Source: Sulfurimonadaceae bacterium (GTDB taxonomy: Bacteria > Campylobacterota > Campylobacteria > Campylobacterales > Sulfurimonadaceae). From it: DNA of 6,287 nucleotides. Position 1 is the first letter of the stretch. Each line of letters opens with the position of its first letter. Shown here piece by piece: positions 1 to 4,413 of this stretch. The stretch lies in contig JAQUCZ010000026.1 of assembly GCA_028685945.1 (NCBI GenBank), positions 2,399-8,685 of the forward strand. Direction: 5' to 3'. Below the pieces are notes generated by a model, which did not search any database, was not told the DNA's origin, and worked only from the letters and a program-made list of their open reading frames with translations. A program made the position numbers and the translations under genes.

Positions 1-45
1 TTATGTTAAAATCCCCGTTTTTACAACTATTTTAAGAGAGCAATT

Positions 46-363
46 ATGGCAAAACGGGAATTTAAAAACAAACGACTCAAAGAGATTATCAAAAATATTG
101 CAGAGGATTTTCGCTACTCCAACGAGATGGGGGAATACGCGCTGCTGTTTTACAAAGCCGATACGACGGGGAGTATCAACGGTGCAGAGATCGAGAAGAT
201 GCTCGAGTATGTCACCACGGGGCTGGAGGAGCTTGAGAAAAACATAAGCTGGCGCGAGGAGTTTTTGCGCGAAAATGCAGGCGTTGACGAGATCAAGATG
301 CTGCAAAACATGAAAACGATTGAAGAAGAGTATATCGAACTCAAAAAATTTCTTGAAAAATAG
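46..363 (+). CDS. Small charged helical protein, function unknown (first gene of a two-gene operon)
   Basis: I do not recognise this 105-residue protein. It begins with a basic stretch (MAKREFKNKRLKEIIKNI) and continues as a highly charged, Lys/Glu-rich sequence that looks mostly alpha-helical. The last third (roughly residues 55-105) has heptad-like spacing that could form a coiled coil. There is no cysteine, signal peptide or membrane segment, so a soluble cytoplasmic protein is likely. The ATG at 46 is preceded by a plausible ribosome binding site, AAGAGAG at 34-40. The stop codon at 361-363 overlaps the ribosome binding site of the next gene, whose ATG is 8 bases downstream, so the two are almost certainly co-transcribed. 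The 45 bases upstream show no convincing promoter, and transcription may start outside the window. Certainty is high that it is a gene, and low for any function. Confidence 0.82.
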   Translation: MAKREFKNKRLKEIIKNIAEDFRYSNEMGEYALLFYKADTTGSINGAEIEKMLEYVTTGLEELEKNISWREEFLRENAGVDEIKMLQNMKTIEEEYIELKKFLEK

Positions 364-371
364 GAGAGACG

Positions 372-800
372 ATGCAACACGAAGCGATTAAAACCCAAGA
401 GTATTTCACCGTAGCACAGATACAAGAACACCTTCAAAACGTCGAATTTATCGTGATGGCGGCTCCCGCACCCGATAGTTTTCAAGAAACGCCGATCCAT
501 TTTACGATTTTTTTGAATACCGACGAAAATCTTCCCCAAGAGATACAAGAAGCGGTGTTGGAGAAGTTTTTGCGCGAACATGCCATAAGCCGCCCCAAAG
601 AGCTTTTAAGCGCCCTGATGCCCGTAGGGTTTGCGCAAACGACGCAGCAAACCCCGATGCCGATGCTGCTTATAAAACCCCAAGACAGAACCACCATACC
701 CCACGTACCGATGTTCGTGTACGATTTTCTTGCCGATTCGGTGGAGTTTGAAGAGGTAAAGACAAAACAACTCACGGGGTGGAGCTACAGTTATAACTAA
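372..800 (+). CDS. Conserved-looking hypothetical protein, second gene of the operon
   Basis: This 142-residue protein is not recognised. It has no signal peptide, membrane helix or cysteine. The N-terminal half has an alternating hydrophobic segment (VEFIVMAAPAPDSF, then PIHFTIFLNT) that looks like beta strands. An acidic helix follows (residues about 55-70), then a proline- and glutamine-rich middle (QTTQQTPMPMLLIKP). The C-terminus is aromatic (GWSYSYN). It could be a small alpha/beta protein that binds a partner, but nothing in the sequence names a reaction. The start is supported by AGGAGAG at 362-368, a few bases before the ATG, and by the 8-base gap from the preceding stop. A strong intrinsic terminator begins 3 bases after the stop codon, making this the last gene of its operon. 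The pair with the upstream gene is probably functional, because both are small, soluble and tightly linked. Confidence 0.82.
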   Translation: MQHEAIKTQEYFTVAQIQEHLQNVEFIVMAAPAPDSFQETPIHFTIFLNTDENLPQEIQEAVLEKFLREHAISRPKELLSALMPVGFAQTTQQTPMPMLLIKPQDRTTIPHVPMFVYDFLADSVEFEEVKTKQLTGWSYSYN

Positions 801-803
801 CTC

Positions 804-813
804 TTTGGCATGT
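804..813 (+). repeat. Repeated motif copy 1 (TTTGGCATGT, 9-base core exact)
   Basis: Left arm of the terminator. The core TTGGCATGT is intact, and the first base of the 10-mer is T instead of C. It is intergenic. Confidence 0.8.
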
Positions 814-827
814 AAGTTTAGAACCCC

Positions 828-837
828 ACATGCCAAG
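828..837 (-). repeat. Repeated motif copy 2 (exact 10-mer, reverse orientation)
   Basis: Reads ACATGCCAAG on the plus strand and forms the right arm of the terminator. It is intergenic, between two convergent genes. Confidence 0.85.
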
Positions 838-842
838 GTTTT

Positions 843-2237
843 TTAGAGCACCACGGCGAAGATGCCGCCTCTGCGGTAGATGTAGAACCGTTTTTTCTTC
901 TCGTTTTGCGTCGCTTTTGCGAAATCTTCGACGTGTTTAATCTCGACGTTCTCGATCTGTACGATCACGTCGCCCGCCATGATCCCTATCTTTTGTGCCT
1001 CGGAATCTTGCGCTACTTCGCTGACTACCACCCCTTGGATGTTTGCCGTTACGCCGAACTCTTGTTTATTCATCGCCGAGAGATTTTGCACACTTAAGCC
1101 TTTGTAGCTAAAACCGCCGCTCTCTTTAAACGTACCCGTCTGGTGCATCAGTTGTACTTTTTTGGTAATCACTTTGTTGTCGCGCAGAATCTCCAAAGTC
1201 ACCGTAGCGTTAGGCTCAAAAGTTCCTATAATGTTTTTAAGTTCGCTTGAGCCTTTGACCTTTTTCCCCTCGACGCTCAAAATCAAATCGCCCCGTTTCA
1301 GTCCCGCTTTATCGGCAGGGGTGCCCTCTTCTATGCTTGTAACGAGCGCGCCGAATTTACCGTTGTAAAAGCTACTCATATCATCACTCACGTCGGAGAT
1401 ACGTACGCCCAAATAGGCGCGTTTAAACTCCCCGTTCTCTATAAGCGCGGTAGCGATTTTACTCACCATGTTTGCGGGGATCGCAAACCCTATCCCCACG
1501 TTGCCGCCGCTTTTGGAGATGATCGCGGAGTTGATTCCTATGAGATACCCCGCCGAATTGATAAGCGCACCGCCCGAATTTCCCGGATTGATCGAAGCGT
1601 CGGTTTGGATAAAATCTTCATACTCTACGATCCCCACGCTGCTTCTGCCCGTTGCCGAGACGATCCCCTGCGTTACCGTCTCCCCCACGCCAAAGGGGTT
1701 ACCCAGCGCAAACACTACGTCGCCTACTTTGACGTCGTCGGAGTTGTAAAAGGTTAAGGCATGCAGATTTTTCGCTTCGATTTTAATAATCGCCAAGTCG
1801 CTTTTTGGGTCTTTGCCGATCAGTTTTGCTTCGTACTCTTTTTGGTCTCCCGCAAGATTGACCACGATCTTATCGGCACCGTCTACGACGTGGTTGTTGG
1901 TGACGATATAGCCGTTGGAAGCAATAATCACCCCGCTTCCCAAAGAGCGCTCGACACGCTCTTGGGGGATCCTCGAATCCTCAAAACCTCTAAAAAATTC
2001 CCTAAAAAACGGATCGTTGAAAAACGGGTTGGTATAAAGCCCCTGCGATACGCTTTTTTGGGTCGATATATTTACCACGCTTTTGCGTGCATTTTCAAGC
2101 ACCGAAGCATACGACAAAAGAACCTTTTGCTGTGTCGCTTCTTCGCGCGGCATCGTTTGTGCGTATTTTATATCTGCATTCTCCTTGGCATGTAGCAATG
2201 CCGCGGCGATACATAAAGACAATAATAGTTTTTTCAT
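843..2237 (-). CDS. htrA: Periplasmic serine protease/chaperone, Do (HtrA/DegP) family
   Basis: HtrA proteases degrade or hold misfolded envelope proteins in the periplasm; in Helicobacter and Campylobacter relatives HtrA is also secreted and can cleave host junction proteins. The 464-residue product has a signal peptide (MKKLLLSLCIAAALLHA, likely cleaved after residue 17). A trypsin-like domain (about 95-265) carries the full triad: His116 in TNNHVVDG, Asp147 in SDLAIIKI and Ser221 in GNSGGALIN. Two PDZ domains follow (about 272-362, with YLGVRI at its start, and about 378-460). The length is close to that of known epsilonproteobacterial HtrA proteins (about 470). The ATG at 2237 is chosen because AAGGAG lies 5 bases upstream (2243-2248) and because it begins an ideal signal peptide. 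The open frame continues to 2519 but would override both. The gene is divergent from the MarR gene and converges on the upstream operon. One repeated-motif copy encodes residues His16-Ala-Lys-Glu at the signal cleavage site. Confidence 0.97.
   Translation of the reverse strand: MKKLLLSLCIAAALLHAKENADIKYAQTMPREEATQQKVLLSYASVLENARKSVVNISTQKSVSQGLYTNPFFNDPFFREFFRGFEDSRIPQERVERSLGSGVIIASNGYIVTNNHVVDGADKIVVNLAGDQKEYEAKLIGKDPKSDLAIIKIEAKNLHALTFYNSDDVKVGDVVFALGNPFGVGETVTQGIVSATGRSSVGIVEYEDFIQTDASINPGNSGGALINSAGYLIGINSAIISKSGGNVGIGFAIPANMVSKIATALIENGEFKRAYLGVRISDVSDDMSSFYNGKFGALVTSIEEGTPADKAGLKRGDLILSVEGKKVKGSSELKNIIGTFEPNATVTLEILRDNKVITKKVQLMHQTGTFKESGGFSYKGLSVQNLSAMNKQEFGVTANIQGVVVSEVAQDSEAQKIGIMAGDVIVQIENVEIKHVEDFAKATQNEKKKRFYIYRRGGIFAVVL
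2184..2193 (+). repeat. Repeated motif copy 3 (exact 10-mer) inside htrA
   Basis: Exact CTTGGCATGT. Read in the htrA direction it is ACATGCCAAG, extended to ACATGCCAAGGAGAA, 15 bases identical to the copy before the MarR gene. It encodes HAKE around the signal peptidase site. Confidence 0.85.
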
Positions 2238-2280
2238 AAAGACTCCTTTTGTTTTTTGCAAAAAAATTGTATTCCTAAAT

Positions 2281-2286
2281 ATTATA
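2281..2286 (-). promoter_or_regulatory. Candidate -10 element of htrA
   Basis: On the minus strand this reads TATAAT, preceded by TG and by a T-rich run. This fits Campylobacterota vegetative promoters, which often lack a clear -35 hexamer. It would start transcription near 2274, leaving a leader of about 37 bases with the AAGGAG ribosome binding site. No good -35 hexamer is visible at the right spacing; the expected position (about 2304-2309) lies inside the left arm of the large inverted repeat. Confidence 0.5.
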
Positions 2287-2300
2287 CAAAACGGAAACGA

Positions 2301-2361
2301 AAAAGAAAAATATTTACTTGTTGTATCAATACTTGTCTTGACAAGTAAATATTTTTCTTTT
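2301..2361. promoter_or_regulatory. Perfect 21-bp inverted repeat in the divergent htrA/MarR control region
   Basis: Bases 2301-2321 are the exact reverse complement of 2341-2361, separated by 19 bases. The arms end inward in ACTTGT / ACAAGT, and a further ACTTGT half-site lies at 2331-2336. The right arm covers the -35/-10 spacer of the MarR promoter and the left arm the upstream part of the predicted htrA promoter. Predicted transcription starts on both strands lie outside it, so it probably acts as DNA, most simply as a regulator-binding region, rather than as an RNA hairpin. Binding by the adjacent MarR protein is inferred. Confidence 0.75.
2331..2346. promoter_or_regulatory. Candidate MarR operator palindrome ACTTGTC-TT-GACAAGT
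   Basis: A perfect 7-base dyad with a 2-base centre, overlapping the TTGACA -35 hexamer of the MarR-dehydrogenase promoter. MarR dimers typically bind 16-20 bp palindromes and repress their own operon by covering the promoter. The size, symmetry and position all fit. Which protein binds is inferred from adjacency only. Confidence 0.6.
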
Positions 2362-2366
2362 ATAAT
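2338..2366 (+). promoter_or_regulatory. Consensus sigma70 promoter of the MarR-dehydrogenase operon
   Basis: TTGACA at 2338-2343, a 17-base spacer and TATAAT at 2361-2366, which is a full match to both hexamers at optimal spacing. Transcription would begin near 2373, giving a leader of about 16 bases that contains the ribosome binding site AAGGAG (2377-2382). So strong a promoter implies tight repression, consistent with the overlapping palindromes. Confidence 0.85.
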
Positions 2367-2369
2367 CCC

Positions 2370-2379
2370 ACATGCCAAG
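2370..2379 (-). repeat. Repeated motif copy 4 (exact 10-mer), fused to the MarR ribosome binding site
   Basis: Reads ACATGCCAAG on the plus strand. Its last three bases begin the Shine-Dalgarno AAGGAG at 2377-2382, 6 bases before the ATG at 2389. The predicted transcription start also falls inside the motif, so it forms most of the 5' leader. Confidence 0.85.
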
Positions 2380-2388
2380 GAGAAAACT

Positions 2389-2841
2389 ATGGAGTTTAAC
2401 ATGGATCGCTCATTGGGATTTGTGCTCAATAAAACGGCACTTTTTTCCAAGAGTGTTTTTAACGAAAAAATAAAACGCTTCGGCATCACCCCCGAACAGT
2501 GGTCGCTTGTGTTTCGCATAGTAGAGCGCAGCCCCTTAAGCCAAAAAGAGCTAAGCGAATGTACCTACAAAGACGGGGCAAACATCGCCAGAAGCTTGGA
2601 GAGGCTTGAGCAAAAAGGGCTTGTCGTGCGCATGCCAAACCGAGAGGATCGCCGCAGCGTTTTGCTCTACCCTACCCAAAAAGCGCACGATCTCGTGGCT
2701 CAAGTAGCTGTGATCTCGCAAGGTTTTAACGAAGAACTCACCCGAGGATTTAGCCAAGAGGAGCGCGAGATGCTCTTAGAGCTTTTAACAAAACTGGAAA
2801 ACAATCTGACGCAAGGAGAAAAAGATGGATCTCAAAAATAA
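2389..2841 (+). CDS. MarR-family winged-helix transcriptional regulator
   Basis: MarR proteins are dimeric repressors that release DNA on binding small phenolic or lipophilic ligands or on cysteine oxidation. This 150-residue protein has the family layout. An N-terminal helix comes first (about 5-30), then ITPEQWSLVFRI, a helix-turn-helix (LSQKELSECTYKDGANIARSLERL, about 50-73, given here as positions and ends), and the wing with the hallmark acidic-Arg-Arg turn NREDRRSV (84-91). A C-terminal dimerisation helix completes it. The single cysteine (Cys58, in the helix-turn-helix) leaves thiol sensing possible but unproven. The ATG at 2389 is chosen because of AAGGAG 6 bases upstream and the promoter position; an in-frame ATG at 2401 is second best. 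The open frame reaches back to 2083, but that extension crosses the promoter. The 3' end overlaps the dehydrogenase gene by 17 bases. Autorepression through the overlapping palindromes is likely. Confidence 0.93.
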   Translation: MEFNMDRSLGFVLNKTALFSKSVFNEKIKRFGITPEQWSLVFRIVERSPLSQKELSECTYKDGANIARSLERLEQKGLVVRMPNREDRRSVLLYPTQKAHDLVAQVAVISQGFNEELTRGFSQEEREMLLELLTKLENNLTQGEKDGSQK

Positions 2842-3535
2842 AACAATCTGTATCACGGGAGCAAACGGCGGCGTGGGCGCGGCAACCCTCTCTTACGCAC
2901 TCGCACACGGTGCAAAAAAAATCTATGCCGCAGCGCGTAACACCGCTTCGCTCGAGGCTTTAGCGGTAAAGAACCCTTCCGTCGTACCCGTTGCGATGGA
3001 TATTACAAACGCCGCGCAAGTTGCCGACGTTGCATCGCAGCTTGAGCCGCTCGATCTGCTTATCAATACCGCAGGTATAAACAGCGGCGCAAGAGTTTTC
3101 GATGCGACGCGCGAGGATTTTGAGGTAAATGTTTTTGGAACGCTTAACGTTTACAGAGCGTTTACACCCAAGATGCAAACGGGGGGTGCGATCGTTACCG
3201 TTACCTCGATCTTGGCATGTATGAATCTTCCGATTATGGGGCTTTACTGTGCGTCCAAAAGTGCTTTGCGCTCCCTTACGCAAGCGCTTCGCGCCGAAGT
3301 GGCATCGAAAAACATCGAGGTGTATGAGGTGCTTGCAGGTCCCATAGAGACAAAAATGACCGAGGGGCAAGAGATGCCAAAAACTAAACCCGAAGCGATC
3401 GTTGCGGCAATGTTCGAGGGGATTGAAAACAAAAATTTCGAGATATATCCCGACGATTTTTCAAAAATGATTCGCGAGGGGCTTGCCCATAATCCGCGCG
3501 AAGTGGAGCTTAATTTTGTCGCTTCTTTGGGGTAA
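2825..3535 (+). CDS. Short-chain dehydrogenase/reductase (classical SDR), substrate unknown
   Basis: SDR enzymes carry out NAD(P)-dependent oxidation or reduction of alcohols and carbonyls in the cytoplasm. The 236-residue protein has all classical landmarks: the Rossmann glycine motif TGANGGVG (11-18), Asp59 in AMDI, NTAG (81-84, a variant of the usual NNAG), Asn102 and Ser128. The catalytic Tyr141-x3-Lys145 (YCASK) completes the set. Arg38 after the second strand (AAARN) suggests preference for NADP(H). AAGGAG at 2813-2818 precedes the ATG by 6 bases, and the start lies within the 3' end of the MarR gene, so the two are translationally coupled. A MarR next to an SDR usually means an inducible detoxification or carbonyl-reduction unit, but the substrate cannot be read from sequence. 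The last 26 bases overlap the oppositely oriented ygbA-like gene. A repeated-motif copy encodes Leu-Ala-Cys just after catalytic Ser128. Confidence 0.94.
   Translation: MDLKNKTICITGANGGVGAATLSYALAHGAKKIYAAARNTASLEALAVKNPSVVPVAMDITNAAQVADVASQLEPLDLLINTAGINSGARVFDATREDFEVNVFGTLNVYRAFTPKMQTGGAIVTVTSILACMNLPIMGLYCASKSALRSLTQALRAEVASKNIEVYEVLAGPIETKMTEGQEMPKTKPEAIVAAMFEGIENKNFEIYPDDFSKMIREGLAHNPREVELNFVASLG
3211..3220 (+). repeat. Repeated motif copy 5 (exact 10-mer) inside the SDR gene
   Basis: Exact CTTGGCATGT, read as (I)LAC in the SDR frame, immediately after the catalytic serine. Confidence 0.85.
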
Positions 3536-3875
3536 AAGGGCGTAGTACGAAATCGCGCAGTTTGCCCAGTTCGACCCGAAGTGCCGCGTAGCGCATCACT
3601 TTTGCCAAAGCCTTCCACTCTTTTTTATCATAGCAAGGCTCTTGGCATGTGCGGCATCTAGGCTTGGGGTCGTGCGGGCATGCCGAAAGTCTCTCTAGGG
3701 CATACCCAAGAAGCTCTGCACACTCTTCACACAGCGAGGCTTCAAAAAGGTAGGGAATCTCCTCGTGCATTATACGAAACGATCGCTTCTCTTGGCATGT
3801 GTGGTTTTGGGAACAATACAAAGAGAAAAAACGCTCCAGATGCGCGCTCTCCTCTTGGAGTTTTTGCAGTTGCAT
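3510..3875 (-). CDS. ygbA: Cysteine-rich YgbA-like protein (nitrous oxide-stimulated promoter family)
   Basis: The 121-residue product resembles the YgbA family, named from a promoter responding to nitrogen oxides. In E. coli ygbA is in the NsrR regulon and is linked to nitrosative stress; the biochemical role is unsettled. The family pattern is visible: LYC (Cys21), LCEEC (Cys49, Cys52), a YALERLSAC helix ending at Cys66, then CRTCQEPCY (Cys74, Cys77, Cys81) and VMRYA. Cysteine spacing C-x2-C-x13-C-x7-C-x2-C-x3-C suggests metal or Fe-S binding, which is inferred. The final HCY typical of the family is PCY here. The ATG at 3875 shares one base with the hemerythrin stop (TGATG), indicating translational coupling; no strong independent Shine-Dalgarno is seen, and a TTG one codon upstream is less likely. 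The gene's 3' end overlaps the dehydrogenase tail to tail. Two exact repeated-motif copies both encode Thr-Cys-Gln-Glu. Confidence 0.83.
   Translation of the reverse strand: MQLQKLQEESAHLERFFSLYCSQNHTCQEKRSFRIMHEEIPYLFEASLCEECAELLGYALERLSACPHDPKPRCRTCQEPCYDKKEWKALAKVMRYAALRVELGKLRDFVLRPFTPKKRQN
3641..3650 (+). repeat. Repeated motif copy 6 (exact 10-mer) inside the ygbA-like gene
   Basis: Exact CTTGGCATGT, encoding TCQ within the CRTCQEPC cysteine cluster when read on the minus strand. Confidence 0.85.
3791..3800 (+). repeat. Repeated motif copy 7 (exact 10-mer) inside the ygbA-like gene
   Basis: Exact CTTGGCATGT, 150 bases from copy 6 and therefore in the same frame. It encodes TCQ in NHTCQEK. 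Confidence 0.85.
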
Positions 3876-4315
3876 CAATGTGCGCTACAAGGACTCATTC
3901 CCGTTTTAAAAAACGACGCGGTTACGGTATCCATCGTTTGGATATGGTGCAGCAGCCACGGTGCAAGGCTACGGGTGAGATACTCTTTGAGTGCGGCGGC
4001 ATCGCGCGTTTTGTTCCAATGGCGAAACACTGCATCCATCTCGTGGAGTGCGCGGTCGTGTTCCCCTTTGTGCATCGGATACGGGGGAAAATTCTTCTCC
4101 CGCATCATCACCTCTTCGGCTTGAAAATGCCCTATGGTGTGTTCAAACCACTCGGTAAAATTATCGCTTACGCTTTTTGCATTCTCTTCGTTTTGCAGCT
4201 TCTCGTACGCCTCAAGCGCGTCGTAAAGTTTGTTGATAATCATTACGTCTTCGTAGTGGGTTGCGTTCATAAAATCCATCGCAACCAGCGGCATTGCGTC
4301 TTTATCGAGTAACAT
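3875..4315 (-). CDS. Bacteriohemerythrin (non-haem di-iron O2/NO-binding protein)
   Basis: Hemerythrins bind O2, and in some bacteria NO, at a carboxylate-bridged di-iron centre in a four-helix bundle. They serve in oxygen supply, sensing or protection of sensitive enzymes. In this 146-residue protein all seven canonical ligands can be placed: His20, His63 and Glu67 (HxxxE in HFQAEE), His82 and His86 (HKGEH), and His124 and Asp129 (HIQTMD). It is a single-domain cytoplasmic form without membrane or sensor domains. The ATG at 4315 is preferred because AAGGA (4322-4326) sits 6 bases upstream; the open frame extends to 4372, but that part would cross the predicted promoter. It is the first gene of an operon with the ygbA-like gene, is divergent from a Crp/Fnr regulator, and probably has an FNR-like box at about -41.5. 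Together this points to a role in O2 or nitrosative response. Confidence 0.93.
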   Translation of the reverse strand: MLLDKDAMPLVAMDFMNATHYEDVMIINKLYDALEAYEKLQNEENAKSVSDNFTEWFEHTIGHFQAEEVMMREKNFPPYPMHKGEHDRALHEMDAVFRHWNKTRDAAALKEYLTRSLAPWLLHHIQTMDTVTASFFKTGMSPCSAH

Positions 4316-4349
4316 ATAGTATCCTTTTATAAATCTTGTAGTCCCCGCG

Positions 4350-4355
4350 ATTGTA
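4350..4355 (-). promoter_or_regulatory. Candidate -10 element of the hemerythrin-ygbA operon
   Basis: Reads TACAAT on the minus strand, one base from TATAAT. The start would be near 4343, leaving a leader of about 28 bases that contains AAGGA. No -35 hexamer is evident at the expected spacing. Instead an FNR-like box is centred about 41.5 bases upstream of the predicted start, the position of a class II activator. Confidence 0.5.
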
Positions 4356-4377
4356 GCGAAAAAGAGGGACATTGCGA

Positions 4378-4391
4378 TTGATATGCGTCAA
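4378..4391. promoter_or_regulatory. FNR/DNR-like operator TTGAT-N4-GTCAA between divergent genes
   Basis: TTGATATGCGTCAA matches the FNR-type consensus TTGAT-N4-ATCAA at 9 of 10 specified bases. It overlaps the -35 element of the Crp/Fnr promoter (suggesting autorepression) and lies at about -41.5 from the predicted hemerythrin start (suggesting activation). The adjacent regulator has the ETLSR recognition motif that reads TTGAT in FNR-type proteins. Confidence 0.65.
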
Positions 4392-4406
4392 GTTACAAGC
4401 TATAAT
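4378..4406 (+). promoter_or_regulatory. Promoter of the Crp/Fnr gene, predicting a leaderless transcript
   Basis: TTGATA at 4378-4383, a 17-base spacer and TATAAT at 4401-4406. The expected start, 7-8 bases downstream, is 4413-4414, exactly at the ATG of the regulator (4414). No Shine-Dalgarno precedes that ATG; the 7 bases between are ACCCCGC. Confidence 0.78.
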
Positions 4407-4413
4407 ACCCCGC

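Larger units (their letters stand above)
803..844 (+). terminator. Rho-independent terminator built from an inverted pair of the repeated TTGGCATGT motif
   Basis: TTGGCATGT (805-813) pairs perfectly with ACATGCCAA (828-836). A G-U and a C-G pair extend the stem at the base (803-804 with 837-838). The loop is 14 bases (814-827), and six T residues follow at 839-844. This is a textbook intrinsic terminator for the rightward operon ending at 800. For the leftward htrA transcript the hairpin also forms just after the stop codon, but no U tract follows on that strand, so termination there would be weaker. Both arms are copies of the motif found elsewhere in the window, the arrangement known for Neisseria uptake sequences. 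Confidence 0.85.

Noticed and set aside
260..578. Identical 14 bases AGTTTTTGCGCGAA at 260-273 and 565-578, giving FLRE in both small proteins
   Set aside because: The match is short, the surrounding protein sequences do not align, and two copies alone do not support a repeat or duplication.
803..838. The same hairpin as a full terminator for htrA on the minus strand
   Set aside because: The stem forms, but the bases after it on that strand (AGAGTTAG) contain no U run, so only rightward termination is well supported.
2083..2388. Longer reading frame giving the MarR protein a 102-residue N-terminal extension
   Set aside because: The extension runs through the signal-peptide end of htrA, the inverted repeat and a consensus promoter. 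A good ribosome binding site precedes the ATG at 2389, where homology to MarR proteins begins.
2238..2519. Extension of the htrA frame upstream of 2237
   Set aside because: It would bury an ideal signal peptide inside the protein and overlap the divergent MarR gene and both promoters. The AAGGAG before 2237 decides the start.
3677..3684. GGCATGCC as another motif copy
   Set aside because: It shares only the GGCATG/CATGCC core; the flanking bases do not match, so it is not counted.
3680..4312. 210-codon open frame on the plus strand
   Set aside because: It lies antisense to the hemerythrin and ygbA-like genes, which show clear family motifs; the translation has no recognisable features.
4372..4413. 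Upstream TTG start for the Crp/Fnr protein at 4372
   Set aside because: It lies upstream of the -35 and -10 elements, has no ribosome binding site, and adds residues atypical for the family.
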